This document shows, in pieces, positions 53,186 to 64,000 of a stretch of DNA of 64,000 bases (position 1 is its first letter; every line of letters begins with the position of its first letter). Origin of the DNA: Actinomycetota bacterium. GTDB lineage: Bacteria; Actinomycetota; Coriobacteriia; Anaerosomatales; Anaerosomataceae. The notes below the pieces were generated by a model. The model saw only the letters and a program-made list of their open reading frames with translations. It made no database searches and had not been told where the DNA came from. The stretch covers positions 62,001 through 126,000 of the forward strand of contig SBEH01000001.1 in assembly GCA_009668945.1 (NCBI GenBank), in the 5' to 3' direction. The position numbers and the translations under genes are program-made.

Positions 53186-55729
53186 TCAGGCAGTAGCCAC
53201 CACGCTCACGAGCTTGCCCGGCACCACCACGACCTTGCGTACCGTCAGGCCCTCGAGATGCTCCAGCACCTTCGGCAGGCCGAGCGCCGCCTCGCGAATG
53301 GCGTCCTCTGACGCATCGGCCGCGATCGTGAGCTTCGCGCGCACCTTGCCGTTCACTTGAACCGCGATCTCGACCTCGTCGGCCGCCGCAAGCGCGGGAT
53401 CGGACGCGGGCCACGGCTCCCTGTGCACCGAGCCCGGGTGCCCCAGCACCTCACGCCACAGCTCCTCGGCCATATGCGGGGCGAACGGCGCCACGAGCAG
53501 CACGAGCGTCTCGGCCACGTCGCGCTCCAGAGCCGCGCTGCGAGAGCCCGCGGGTGCGTCGCGCCGGTAGTCGCCGGCCGCATTGAGGAGCTCCATCATC
53601 GCGGAGATCGCCGTGTTGAAGCCGAATGCCTCGATGTCGTCGGTCACCTTCCCGGTCACGCGATGCCGCTCGCGCAGGAGCGCCTTGCCTGCCGTGTCGC
53701 AAATCGCTGCCGAATCGAGCGGCCCGGGATCGGATGCTTCGGCCACGTCGCTCACGTACCGCCACAGTCTGCCGAGGAACCGGGACATACCTTCGAGCCC
53801 GTCCTGGTTCCAGTCGAGATCCTTGTCCGGCGGCGCCATGAAGAGGATGAACGCACGCAGCGCGTCGGCACCGTACTTGGCCACCATATCCTCCGGCGCA
53901 ACGACGTTGCCCTTGGACTTGGACATCGTCTCGCCGTCCTTCTTCACCATGCCCTGCGTGAGAAGGTTCGTGAACGGCTCGCGCGCGGCCGCGAGGCCCA
54001 TGTCGGCGAAGACCTTGGTGAAGAACCGCGAGTAGAGCAGGTGCAGGATGGCATGCTCGATGCCGCCGATGTACTGGTCCACGGGCATCCAGTAGTCGGC
54101 ACGGGCGCGCGAGAAGGCCTGCGCGTCGTTGCGCGCATCGCAGTAGCGGAAGTAGTACCAGCTCGAACAGGTGAACGTGTCCATCGTGTCGGTCTCGCGC
54201 CTGGCGGGACCTCCACATCGCGGGCAGGTCGTCTCGTAGAACTCGGGGTGGTCCGCGAGCGTCTCGCCCCTGGTGATGTCGACATCCATCGGCAGCACGA
54301 CCGGCAGCCGATCCTCAGGTACGGGCACAAGTCCGCACACCGGGCAGTGGATCGCCGGGATCGGGTTGCCCCAGTAGCGCTGACGGCTGATGAGCCAGTC
54401 GCGCAGCCGGAAGTTGATGCTGAAGCGGCCCTGTCCGCGCGACTCGAGCCACTCGGTGACCGCCTTCATACCCTCTGAGGCCTTGCCTCCGCGCATGCCC
54501 GTGAACTGCCCCGACTGCACCATCGTCCCGTAGCCGTCGTACGCCTGCGCCCACGGCACGTCGTCCATCACGCGTTCGCGCGTGCCGGAGAGCTTCTCGT
54601 GCAGCGAATCATCCTCGGCCACGATCACAGGTGGGATTGGCAGGCCGTACTTGCGGGCGAACTCGAAGTCACGCTGGTCACCTGAGGGTACCGCCATGAC
54701 CGCTCCGGTGCCGTACTCCATGAGCACGTAGTTGCTGACCCAAATCGGCACCTTCTGGCGGTTCACGGGATTCACCACAAACCGTCCGGTGAACGCGCCG
54801 AGCTTCTCGGCTTCACCGCTCGCACGCTCCACAGCGGTCTCCCGCGCAGCGGCCTTCACGACCGCTTGCACGTCGGACTCGTGGGCGGTACCGGAGACCA
54901 GCGCGCTGACTAGCGGATGCTCCGGAGCGAGCAGGAAGAACGAGCAGCCGAAGAGGGTGTCCGGCCGGGTGGTGAACACGGTGATGGTCTCGCCCGAAGG
55001 CTCGCCGCCGGCGTCGCAGACCTCGAAATCGACTTCGGCGCCTTCGGAGCGTCCGATCCAGTTCGCCTGCATCGTCTTCACACGCTCGGGCCACCCGGCA
55101 AGCGTATCGAGATCGTCGAGGAGTTCCTGCGCGTACTCGGTGATCTTGAAGAACCACTGCTCGAGTTCGCGCTTCTCCACCGGAGTCTTGCAGCGCCAGC
55201 ACACGCCGTCACCGATCACCTGCTCGTTGGCGAGCACGGTCTTGCACGAAGGACACCAGTTGACCGGTGACTTCTTGCGCTCGACGAACCCGCGTTCCCA
55301 GAACTTGAGGAATATCCACTGGCCCCACCGGTAGTACTCCACATCGCACGAGCGCACCATGCGCTCGGGGTCGTAGCTGAAGCCCATCCGCCTGAATGAA
55401 GCCGCCTGCGTCTCGATGTTCGCGTACGTCCACTTGGCCGGGTGGGTGCAGCTCTTGATGGCGGCATTCTCCGCAGGCAGGCCGAAAGCGTCCCAGCCGA
55501 TCGGATGGAGCACGCTGTAGCCGCGCATCACCGAGAAGCGGGCGATAACGTCGCCGATGGAGTAGTTGCGCACGTGCCCCATGTGGATGTCGCCGGAGGG
55601 GTACGGGAACATCTCGAGGACGTACTTCTTCGGCTTGCCGGGGTCCTCGGTCACCGAGTACAGACCCTCGGCGTCCCAGACGGACTGCCACTTCTCCTCG
55701 AACGAGTGCGGTTCGTACGGACGCGCCAC
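53186..55729 (-). CDS. leuS: leucyl-tRNA synthetase
   Basis: 847 residues from a GTG at 55727-55729 (GGAGG at 7 bases). An ATG further upstream exists, but it would coincide with the likely transcription start. HMGH at 49-52 (class I HIGH motif), the CP1 editing domain with TTRPDTLFG and [14 protein letters not shown], zinc-like CPSCKTVL...CWRCKTP and CPVCG...CPRCGG, and TMSKSKGN (KMSKS) near residue 603. The anticodon and C-terminal domains end [20 protein letters not shown]. It charges tRNA-Leu and edits mischarged products. Bacterial-type length and layout. Confidence 0.97.
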   Translation of the reverse strand: MARPYEPHSFEEKWQSVWDAEGLYSVTEDPGKPKKYVLEMFPYPSGDIHMGHVRNYSIGDVIARFSVMRGYSVLHPIGWDAFGLPAENAAIKSCTHPAKWTYANIETQAASFRRMGFSYDPERMVRSCDVEYYRWGQWIFLKFWERGFVERKKSPVNWCPSCKTVLANEQVIGDGVCWRCKTPVEKRELEQWFFKITEYAQELLDDLDTLAGWPERVKTMQANWIGRSEGAEVDFEVCDAGGEPSGETITVFTTRPDTLFGCSFFLLAPEHPLVSALVSGTAHESDVQAVVKAAARETAVERASGEAEKLGAFTGRFVVNPVNRQKVPIWVSNYVLMEYGTGAVMAVPSGDQRDFEFARKYGLPIPPVIVAEDDSLHEKLSGTRERVMDDVPWAQAYDGYGTMVQSGQFTGMRGGKASEGMKAVTEWLESRGQGRFSINFRLRDWLISRQRYWGNPIPAIHCPVCGLVPVPEDRLPVVLPMDVDITRGETLADHPEFYETTCPRCGGPARRETDTMDTFTCSSWYYFRYCDARNDAQAFSRARADYWMPVDQYIGGIEHAILHLLYSRFFTKVFADMGLAAAREPFTNLLTQGMVKKDGETMSKSKGNVVAPEDMVAKYGADALRAFILFMAPPDKDLDWNQDGLEGMSRFLGRLWRYVSDVAEASDPGPLDSAAICDTAGKALLRERHRVTGKVTDDIEAFGFNTAISAMMELLNAAGDYRRDAPAGSRSAALERDVAETLVLLVAPFAPHMAEELWREVLGHPGSVHREPWPASDPALAAADEVEIAVQVNGKVRAKLTIAADASEDAIREAALGLPKVLEHLEGLTVRKVVVVPGKLVSVVATA

Positions 55730-55769
55730 GGACGTGCCTCCACTCTCAAGTACTGCGACGGTGCGCATC

Positions 55770-55775
55770 ATTGTA
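55770..55775 (-). promoter_or_regulatory. possible -10 box of leuS
   Basis: TACAAT on the minus strand, about 40 bases before the leuS GTG. The -35 region is unclear. If real, transcription starts near 55763, so an upstream ATG could not be used. Confidence 0.35.
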
Positions 55776-55815
55776 GCGGAAGCGGCAGGCCACGCACCCC
55801 GGGCGGAAGCGCGGG

Positions 55816-56208
55816 CTACTCCACCACGACGTTGATCTCGTAGAGGTTCGCCGGCGGCTGCTCTTCCTCCCACGACCGCACGTACTCGAGAACGAGCGCT
55901 CCCTCTCCGGCATCTCCTGCGGTGAAGCGCCACGTCTCCTCGCCCGGTGCACCCATCATGCCCGGCGCGCCCTTCGACTCGTACTCGGGCTCTCCGTCCT
56001 GCGCGAGACAGTCCGGCAGATCGCGCACCCGCCACCCGTAGCCGGTGGTCCGGTTGGACCCGAGGCGTACGATGAGCGTTTCGCCGGACGCGACCTTCAC
56101 TGTCGTGCCGTAGTCCTCATCGTCGACCCGTACGCCCCTGTCGCAGGCCGCCAGTGTGAGCGCCAGCGACAAGGCCAGCGAAACCAAGAGCATCACACGC
56201 CGCGTCAT
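55816..56208 (-). CDS. chagasin-like (I42 family) cysteine protease inhibitor lipoprotein
   Basis: 130 residues from an ATG at 56206-56208 with GGAGG upstream; the frame further up is translated tRNA-Ala and terminator. Signal peptide with lipobox LAAC (Cys22). The I42 loops are recognisable: [10 protein letters not shown] (NxTTGYxW, L2 loop), [10 protein letters not shown] (GxPG loop) and [13 protein letters not shown] (RPW-like loop). Chagasin family proteins block papain-type cysteine proteases. In bacteria the target is unknown; it may guard an extracellular protease of its own. It stands alone between tRNA-Ala and leuS. Confidence 0.82.
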   Translation of the reverse strand: MTRRVMLLVSLALSLALTLAACDRGVRVDDEDYGTTVKVASGETLIVRLGSNRTTGYGWRVRDLPDCLAQDGEPEYESKGAPGMMGAPGEETWRFTAGDAGEGALVLEYVRSWEEEQPPANLYEINVVVE

Positions 56209-56261
56209 CTCGTCCTCCCGACTCGGGACCTCAGCCCGGTTCTTACCCTCAAGACGACAGC

Positions 56262-56292
56262 GATGCCCGCTGCGGTTCTCGCAGCGGGCATC
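56262..56292 (-). terminator. intrinsic terminator after tRNA-Ala
   Basis: Perfect 13-bp stem GATGCCCGCTGCG/CGCAGCGGGCATC with a 5-base loop, 12 bases after the tRNA 3' end. Only a mixed T-rich stretch follows on the minus strand. Confidence 0.78.
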
Positions 56293-56304
56293 GGGTCTTG
56301 TGTT

Positions 56305-56380
56305 TGGTGGAGCCAAGGGGGATCGAACCCCTGACCTCATGGCTGCCAGCCATGCGCTCTCCCAGCTGAGCTATGGCCCC
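56305..56380 (-). tRNA. tRNA-Ala (GGC)
   Basis: Cloverleaf on the minus strand: acceptor GGGGCCA/TGGCTCC with the G3:U70 alanine identity pair, D arm, anticodon loop CTGGCAG (anticodon GGC), T arm AGGGG-TTCGATC-CCCCT, discriminator A and encoded CCA (56305-56307). Confidence 0.97.
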
Positions 56381-56412
56381 ACATCTGGGTCGCCTCGTGA
56401 GGCGCGAGCGAC

Positions 56413-56440
56413 AGTATAGCACCCTCGCCTGGCCGGTCAA
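56413..56440 (-). promoter_or_regulatory. sigma-A promoter of tRNA-Ala
   Basis: Minus strand TTGACC (56435-56440), 16-base spacer, TATACT (56413-56418), followed after about 7 bases by a GC-rich start region; 32 bases before the mature tRNA. Confidence 0.8.
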
Positions 56441-56462
56441 CGCTCGTGCAGGCCTCGTCGGC

Positions 56463-57392
56463 CTACTCCCCTCCGAGCCGGACCGGGGGGCCTTCCACGC
56501 TCGGCTCGAACGCCGCTTCGCCCTCGCCGGGCGCCTTCGCGCCGAGCAGCTCAGAGACCACCATGCCCGAGAGGATCAGCGCCGCTCCGGCCAGTCCGCC
56601 GATGCCGAGACGCTCCCCCGCGAACCACCCGAAGATGCCGCCGAACGCCGGCTCGGAGGTGAGGATGAGCGCGGTCTTCGTCGGCGAGAGGAACCTCTGC
56701 GCGTATGTCTGCACCGCGAACGCCACGGCCGATCCAAGCACCCCGGTCAGAACCAGAGCGCCCCAGACGTCAGCACCAGGGGGCAGCCCCGCGGACTCGA
56801 ACGCCGCGGATACCGCACCGCACACCACCGCGACCGTCGCGAGCTGAACGAGCGTGAGCGGACGTATGTCGTGATGGTGCCCGATGCCCCCCAGCACGAT
56901 CATATGTCCCGAGTAGGCCACCGCGCAGAGGAACACACGGGTGTCACCGACCGTCCACCCGCCGCCTCCGCCGCCGGACAGCAGCCAGAGTCCGGCCACC
57001 GCCAGGGCGACACCCAACACCATGCGAGTGCCGGGGGCACGATGCAGCAACAGCGCCTGCAGCACCGGCGTGATCACGACGAACATGCCCGTGATGAATG
57101 CGGCCTTCGAGGCGCTGGTGTCCTGCAGGCCCCACGTCTGGAACACGTAGCCGGCGGTGAGGAAGGCGCCCGCGAGCAGTCCGACGCCAAGCGTCTCGCG
57201 ACGCATCAGGCGAACCGATGCCGGAGAAACGGCCGCAAAGGCGATCGCGGCTATGGCGAAGCGGAGCGCCAGAAACGCGTACAGCGGGTACTGCGCTACG
57301 GCGTTCTTCACGATGACGAAGGTTCCGCCCCAGACGGCGGCTACGCCGACTAGCGCAAGCTGGATCCAATACTGCCGAAGCGTCCGGACCAC
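56463..57392 (-). CDS. EamA/DMT superfamily transporter
   Basis: 309 residues from a GTG at 57390-57392, 5 bases after the rsfS stop. Ten hydrophobic helices in two EamA repeats: YWIQLALVGVAAVWGGTFVIVKNAV at the start, ALRFAIAAIAF, and in the second repeat ALVLTGVLGSAVAFAVQTYAQ and TALILTSEPAFGGIFGWFAGE. A glycine run (SGGGGGG) separates the halves. Such drug/metabolite exporters move amino acids, nucleosides or unknown metabolites; the substrate cannot be inferred. The last 25 residues are a polar tail. Confidence 0.88.
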   Translation of the reverse strand: MVRTLRQYWIQLALVGVAAVWGGTFVIVKNAVAQYPLYAFLALRFAIAAIAFAAVSPASVRLMRRETLGVGLLAGAFLTAGYVFQTWGLQDTSASKAAFITGMFVVITPVLQALLLHRAPGTRMVLGVALAVAGLWLLSGGGGGGWTVGDTRVFLCAVAYSGHMIVLGGIGHHHDIRPLTLVQLATVAVVCGAVSAAFESAGLPPGADVWGALVLTGVLGSAVAFAVQTYAQRFLSPTKTALILTSEPAFGGIFGWFAGERLGIGGLAGAALILSGMVVSELLGAKAPGEGEAAFEPSVEGPPVRLGGE

Positions 57393-57397
57393 GGGGT

Positions 57398-57793
57398 CTA
57401 GCCCTGCGCGACGGTGGCCGAGACACCTTCGGGCACATCGACTCTCGGCGCGTCCGACCACAGCTTGTCGAGCCGGTAGAAGTCGCGCTCCTCGGGTTGG
57501 AACACGTGCACCACGACGTCCGCGAAGTCGAGCAACACCCACTTCCCCTCGCGCTCGCCCTCTCGGCCCATCGGCTTCACGCCAGCCTCCCTGCGCAGCC
57601 GGTCCTCGATCTCGTCGGCGATGCTCCGTACCTGACGATCGCTGCTGCCGGTGGCTATGACGAAATACGCCGTGATGACTAGCGTCTCCGCCACGTCGAG
57701 CACAACGATGTCTTCCGCCTTCTTGTCGCTGGCCGCAGCGGCGGCAAGGATCGCTATCTCCCGTGGTTCCAGAACAGCACTCCCCTCGGTCAC
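57398..57793 (-). CDS. rsfS: ribosomal silencing factor RsfS
   Basis: 131 residues, GTG start in a GTGA overlap with the LCP gene. DKKAEDIVVLDVAETLVITAYFVIATGSSDRQVRSIADEIEDRL and EGEREGKWVLLDFADVVVHVF are the full family signature. RsfS binds ribosomal protein L14 and prevents subunit joining when nutrients are scarce. Located at the end of the obgE-nadD-yqeK run as in most gram-positive genomes. Confidence 0.96.
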   Translation of the reverse strand: MTEGSAVLEPREIAILAAAAASDKKAEDIVVLDVAETLVITAYFVIATGSSDRQVRSIADEIEDRLRREAGVKPMGREGEREGKWVLLDFADVVVHVFQPEERDFYRLDKLWSDAPRVDVPEGVSATVAQG

Positions 57794-58971
57794 TGATTGC
57801 TGGAGGCCGGCGGCTCGTAGTCCCGGCCGATTATCACGATCACGTCCGCCACGTCTTGGTCAGACGGGTCCTCACTCACTTCGCCGGTCCCCAGGGCCGC
57901 CCGCACCTGCTCGCCCTGCTCGGGCACGCCGCTCTGCACCACCACGAGTGTGGCGTCGTAGTCGAACCTGTCGGCGTTCTTCGTGTCGACCACCCGCATG
58001 CCGGCGGCGATGAGCTGCTGAGCGGCTATTCCCGCGATCCCGGGCGTGCCTGCTCCGTTGTAGATGATCACGCGCACCGCCGAGTCCTCGGCGCCAAGCT
58101 TCACGTCCCACCAGCTCAGGAGCAGGTCGGCGATCTTGTCGCGTTGCGGCTCGAAGAAGGTCTGCCCGCCCAGATCGATGGGCTTGACCGGAAGCGGTAC
58201 GAGCGCGGTGCGGTCGCCGCTGACCGAGTCGATGAACTCCGTGATCTGCTCCCGCTGCTTGTCGTCGAGATCGGTTTCCTGCGCGTTGGCCATGACGTTC
58301 CGGAGACTCTGGTTGGTGAGCGCGTCCTGATAGACGGTGACATCCACGATGACGTAGTGCTCGAACGGCACTGTCAGGTAGTTCGACACCGCGGCCAGCG
58401 ACACCCCGATGCCCGCACTGTAGCTGTCCCCCACTCGCTCGAACCCCTGCCCCGGGACCTCCATGAACGCGCCGCTCGGAATCGCGATGCCGAGGATCTG
58501 GTCGTCGCGCTCGTCGAGGCGCACCGCCAGGAACTCGGCGGTCGTCCCGTCGGTTCCTACGATCAGCAGGTTCTCGCGCGCCTTCTCGGCCATCGCTTCC
58601 GGGGTTGCCGCCCTCTCCGCATCACGCTTGGCCATCCATCGGGCGCCGGCATTGACGCCTAACGCCAGCAGAGCGAGCACGAGCACGAGCCCGACCGCTC
58701 CCGCCATCGCCGTGCCGATGATCTGGAGCATCCCGAGGACGCCGTTCTTGGTCGCGCGCACTCCTTCGCTCAGGCGTTGCCTGCGCTGCGCCGAGCGCGA
58801 GTCCTTGCGCACGCGCTTGCCCAGCTTCGATGAGCGCTTCGATGCCCGCCATCCCGGCGAGGTCGCCGGATCCGGCTCTCGATGCGTCCGCCGGCGCGGA
58901 TAGTCCTCGCCCGCGGGCACGCTGGCCCGGAGTCTGCCGCTTCCGCGGCTGTCACGACGCTGTGCCGTCAC
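57790..58971 (-). CDS. divergent LCP-like protein with LytR C-terminal domain
   Basis: 393 residues, GTG start in a GTGA overlap with yqeK. A basic 75-residue cytoplasmic part, one helix (about 85-105, AGAVGLVLVLALLALGVNAG), an LCP-like domain (ENLLIVGTDGTTAEFLAVRLDERDDQILGIAIPSG... to about 270) and a LytR_C domain (AVRVIIYNGAGTPGIAGIAAQQLIAAGMRV) to the end. The LCP catalytic Asp/Arg motifs are absent: the usual SIPRD reads AIPSG. LytR_C proteins next to yqeK-rsfS are common in actinobacteria. A role in wall glycopolymer attachment is possible, but catalysis is doubtful. Confidence 0.8.
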   Translation of the reverse strand: MTAQRRDSRGSGRLRASVPAGEDYPRRRTHREPDPATSPGWRASKRSSKLGKRVRKDSRSAQRRQRLSEGVRATKNGVLGMLQIIGTAMAGAVGLVLVLALLALGVNAGARWMAKRDAERAATPEAMAEKARENLLIVGTDGTTAEFLAVRLDERDDQILGIAIPSGAFMEVPGQGFERVGDSYSAGIGVSLAAVSNYLTVPFEHYVIVDVTVYQDALTNQSLRNVMANAQETDLDDKQREQITEFIDSVSGDRTALVPLPVKPIDLGGQTFFEPQRDKIADLLLSWWDVKLGAEDSAVRVIIYNGAGTPGIAGIAAQQLIAAGMRVVDTKNADRFDYDATLVVVQSGVPEQGEQVRAALGTGEVSEDPSDQDVADVIVIIGRDYEPPASSNQ

Positions 58972-59546
58972 CGCTGCGTCCTTGCGGCGATGTCGTTCCA
59001 GGTGGACACGGTCTGCGGGTGGATGCGCCTCCGGCGCTCGACAAGGTGGTTGAGCGAAGCCGCATACGCCTCGGCGAAGAGGTCGTCGAGCGTGCGGATT
59101 CCTGCCGAGGCACGGAGCGCGCTCGCGCCTTCCTGGTGGCGGTTCGGTTCCATCACATCTGCGATGTAGACGATCATCGCGAGCCGCGGCATGTCCGGCA
59201 CACCGTAGGTGTGTGCGCCGACGGCGACCAGCACCTCCTCGGAGATGCCGGGGATCTCGCGGGACAGGTCCGCCTGTGCGACCGGACCGTGCAGCAGATA
59301 CGGGACGGCCTCATCGACGTCGGTCACCTCGATCCCGAGCTCGCGCGCGCGTTGCAGCAGCTCCTCCGCGGGCATCTCGCGATGCCAGTCGTGGAGCAAG
59401 CCGGCGAGCCGGGCCGCCTCGGGATCCTCGCCGTACTGGGACGCAAGATGCGCGGCGGTGGCGGCCACGCGTTCCGAGTGCCCGAGGCTGGCCGCCGACA
59501 GCCGTCGCTCGACCAGCTCGTGCGCCTGTTCGTACGTGACGGTCAC
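58968..59546 (-). CDS. yqeK: HD-domain hydrolase YqeK family (Ap4A hydrolase-like)
   Basis: 192 residues from a GTG at 59544-59546, overlapping nadD by 4 bases. Metal-binding HD motifs: LGHSERVAATAAHLASQYG, AGLLHDWHREMP, HGPVAQAD and AVGAHTYGVPDMPRLAMIVYIADVMEPNR. YqeK enzymes split diadenosine tetraphosphate symmetrically into two ADP. Always beside nadD in such clusters. Confidence 0.93.
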   Translation of the reverse strand: MTVTYEQAHELVERRLSAASLGHSERVAATAAHLASQYGEDPEAARLAGLLHDWHREMPAEELLQRARELGIEVTDVDEAVPYLLHGPVAQADLSREIPGISEEVLVAVGAHTYGVPDMPRLAMIVYIADVMEPNRHQEGASALRASAGIRTLDDLFAEAYAASLNHLVERRRRIHPQTVSTWNDIAARTQR

Positions 59547-60154
59547 GCCGCCCCCTCGTAGAGCCGGTTCTTGCGGATATAGGTGGCCACCGCCTCGGGC
59601 AACAGGTACCTCACCGGCCGCTTGGCTACGATCCGCGTCCGGATATCGGTCGAGGATATGGCGAGTGCCGGCACCTCCATCAGCTCGATCTTGAACTCGG
59701 CCGACTCGGGCCGCTGCGACAGACGCGAGAGGTCGTAGCCGGGTCTCGTGGCGGCGATGAGTGTGCACGTGTCGGCGAGGCGCTGCGAGTCCTTCCATGT
59801 GAGGATGTCGAGAATGGCGTCAGCGCCGGTGATGAAGAACAGCTCCGTCTCGGAACCGTGGATCGTCCGAAGCTCGAGCATGGTATCGACCGTATACGTC
59901 ACGCCCGGACGGTCGATCTCAAGTCTGCTCACCTCGAAGTCCGGGTTGCTCGCGGTCGCGATCACAGTCATCAGGTAGCGGTGCTCGGCTGGAGTCACCA
60001 GCCTGTGCGTCTTTCGGACCGGCTCACCTGTAGGCATGAACACGACGCGGTCCAGATTGAACTGGACGAGCGCCTCTTCGGCGGCGACGAGGTGACCGTA
60101 GTGGATCGGGTCGAACGTGCCGCCCATGATGCCGAGCCGGAGTTGCTTTCTCAC
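59543..60154 (-). CDS. nadD: nicotinate-nucleotide adenylyltransferase
   Basis: 203 residues from a GTG at 60152-60154 overlapping proA (GTGA). GGTFDPIHYGH (11-21) is the nucleotidyltransferase motif, and AISSTDIRTRI near the C-terminus is the ISSTxxR phosphate site. It adenylates nicotinate mononucleotide in NAD synthesis. Normal length. Confidence 0.96.
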   Translation of the reverse strand: MRKQLRLGIMGGTFDPIHYGHLVAAEEALVQFNLDRVVFMPTGEPVRKTHRLVTPAEHRYLMTVIATASNPDFEVSRLEIDRPGVTYTVDTMLELRTIHGSETELFFITGADAILDILTWKDSQRLADTCTLIAATRPGYDLSRLSQRPESAEFKIELMEVPALAISSTDIRTRIVAKRPVRYLLPEAVATYIRKNRLYEGAA

Positions 60155-61404
60155 TCCCGTATCTGACCGCTCCCCATCGCAACCCACTTGGTGGTAGTGA
60201 GCGCCGCAAGACCCATCGGCCCGCGAGCGTGCAGCTTCTGCGTCGAGATGCCGATCTCGGCGCCGAGGCCGAATTCGCCGCCGTCGGTAAACCGTGTTGA
60301 CGCGTTGACGTACACCGCTGCGGCGTCCACTTCATTCAGGAATCGCACGGCAGCCGTGTAGTCTTCGGTGACGATGGCCTCGCTGTGTTTCGTGCCGTAG
60401 GTGTTGATATGGCGGATAGCCTCGTCTATCCCGCTCACGACCTTGCACGCGATCTTGAGGTCGAGATACTCCGTTGCCCAGTCCTCTTCGGTTGCCGGAT
60501 TGACCCGCATCACCGCGCCCAGCGCGCGGGTCTTGTCGTCCGCGCAGATCGTCACGCCCGCATCCTCGAGTGCCTTGAGGATCGGAGGCAGGGCCACCTC
60601 ATACACCGCCTCATCTACAAGCAGCGTCTCTGCCGCATTGCAGACCCCCGGCCTGGAGCACTTGGCGTTCAGGACGATGCGCTTGGCCATTTCACGATCG
60701 GCCTTCTCGTGCACGTAGACGTGACAGTTGCCGACGCCGGTCTCGATCACCGGAACTTTCGCGTTCTCCACCACGCTCTTGATCAGCCCCGCACCCCCAC
60801 GCGGGATGAGCACATCGATCATCCCGTGCAGGCCCATGAGCTCCTCGGCAGCCTCACGTTCCGTGGACGACACCGACTGGATGCAGCCCTCGGGCAGACC
60901 GGCGCCGACCGCGGCGTTCGAGAGCACGCGCGTGATCGCGAGGTTGGAGTTCACGGCTAGGGACCCGCCCTTGAGAATGACCGCGTTGCCGGTCTTGACG
61001 CACAGCGCCGTCGCATCCGCCGTCACGTTGGGCCGTGCCTCGTAGATGATCGCCACGACACCCATGGGCACCCGGATCTGCTGGAGCCAGATGCCGTTTG
61101 CGAGCCGCGAGCCCGTGAGCACCTCGCCGATGGGGTCCGGCAGCACCGAGAGACTCTTCAGCGCCTCCGAGATGGCCTTGATCCTCATCGGATTGAGCTC
61201 GAGGCGGTCCAGTAGCGACGGCGCGGTCCCCTTGGCCTTCGCTGCCACCATGTCCGCTTCGTTCGCCGCGAGGACTTCGTCCTGATTCGCCACTAGCGCG
61301 TGAGACATCACGAGAAGAGCCCGGTTGCGCTGATCGGTCGACGTGCTCGAGAGCGACAGTGCGGCCTGTTGAGCGCGAGCCGCAAGATCGCGAACCTCCG
61401 ACAT
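60151..61404 (-). CDS. proA: glutamate-5-semialdehyde dehydrogenase (gamma-glutamyl phosphate reductase)
   Basis: 417 residues, ATG. Aldehyde dehydrogenase fold: VPMGVVAIIYEARPNVTADATALC, GNAVILKGGSLAVNSN, LIPRGGAGLI and the catalytic NAKCSRPGVCNAAETLL. The C-terminal FTDGGEFGLGAEIGISTQKLHARGPMGL is the family end block. It makes glutamate semialdehyde for proline. It follows proB after 30 bases. Confidence 0.97.
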   Translation of the reverse strand: MSEVRDLAARAQQAALSLSSTSTDQRNRALLVMSHALVANQDEVLAANEADMVAAKAKGTAPSLLDRLELNPMRIKAISEALKSLSVLPDPIGEVLTGSRLANGIWLQQIRVPMGVVAIIYEARPNVTADATALCVKTGNAVILKGGSLAVNSNLAITRVLSNAAVGAGLPEGCIQSVSSTEREAAEELMGLHGMIDVLIPRGGAGLIKSVVENAKVPVIETGVGNCHVYVHEKADREMAKRIVLNAKCSRPGVCNAAETLLVDEAVYEVALPPILKALEDAGVTICADDKTRALGAVMRVNPATEEDWATEYLDLKIACKVVSGIDEAIRHINTYGTKHSEAIVTEDYTAAVRFLNEVDAAAVYVNASTRFTDGGEFGLGAEIGISTQKLHARGPMGLAALTTTKWVAMGSGQIRE

Positions 61405-61434
61405 GTGTCCTTCCCTTCTACGCAGCCTCAGGAC

Positions 61435-64000
<2,566 letters not shown>

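Noticed and set aside
56209-56340. N-terminal extension of the I42 lipoprotein frame
   Set aside because: It translates the tRNA-Ala 3' half and the terminator hairpin; the lipoprotein signal begins at the ATG at 56208.

Overview
The window is high-GC bacterial chromosome. Gene content suggests an actinomycetote, most likely a member or relative of Coriobacteriia. This is inferred from the housekeeping gene order (obgE-proB-proA-nadD-yqeK-LCP-rsfS; lepA-hemW-hrcA-dnaJ-rsmE-mtaB), alpha/beta glycyl-tRNA synthetase, a membrane pyrophosphatase and PPDK with its regulator. No 16S or whole-genome evidence is available here. Almost every gene lies on the minus strand; the exceptions are a truncated sugar epimerase at the left edge, tRNA-Asn and rpsT.

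Left part (about 1-13 kb): an exopolysaccharide or capsule locus of Wzx/Wzy type. Reading down the minus strand it holds a membrane-anchored unknown protein, a Wzz/BY-kinase fusion, a Wzx-like flippase, a Wzy-like polymerase, three glycosyltransferases, a hexapeptide acyltransferase, UDP-GlcNAc 2-epimerase, a fourth glycosyltransferase and an FkbM methyltransferase. Most junctions overlap by a few bases, so the block looks like one operon. A UDP-HexNAc 4-epimerase fragment converges on it. Just upstream are a PASTA/Amidase_3 cell-wall amidase coupled to a divergent LCP-like protein, and a tRNA with a CAU anticodon.

Middle (15-49 kb): tRNA-Asn; rpoD and dnaG; system II cytochrome c biogenesis (resB, ccsA) with an unknown membrane protein; membrane pyrophosphatase hppA; an acyltransferase-3 protein and dgt; ppdK with its kinase/phosphorylase regulator, then glyS, glyQ and recO; a deoC-era-cdd-CBS-DgkA/PAP2-ybeY-pgpH-phoH run; mtaB-rsmE-dnaJ-hrcA-hemW-lepA. 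A CIRCE operator and a good sigma-A promoter lie inside the 3' end of hemW and drive hrcA-dnaJ. Divergent rpsT follows.

Right part (49-64 kb): holA, comEC and comEA; leuS; a chagasin-like lipoprotein; tRNA-Ala; an EamA transporter; rsfS, an LCP/LytR_C protein, yqeK, nadD, proA, proB, obgE and the 3' end of rpmA.

No insertion sequence, CRISPR array, prophage or rRNA was seen, and no gene-free stretch exceeds 300 bases. I found no wholly new system. The most notable points are comEC having no stop codon before holA, a BY-kinase with an extra C-terminal membrane segment, two LCP-like proteins lacking the usual catalytic motifs, and the embedded CIRCE promoter.
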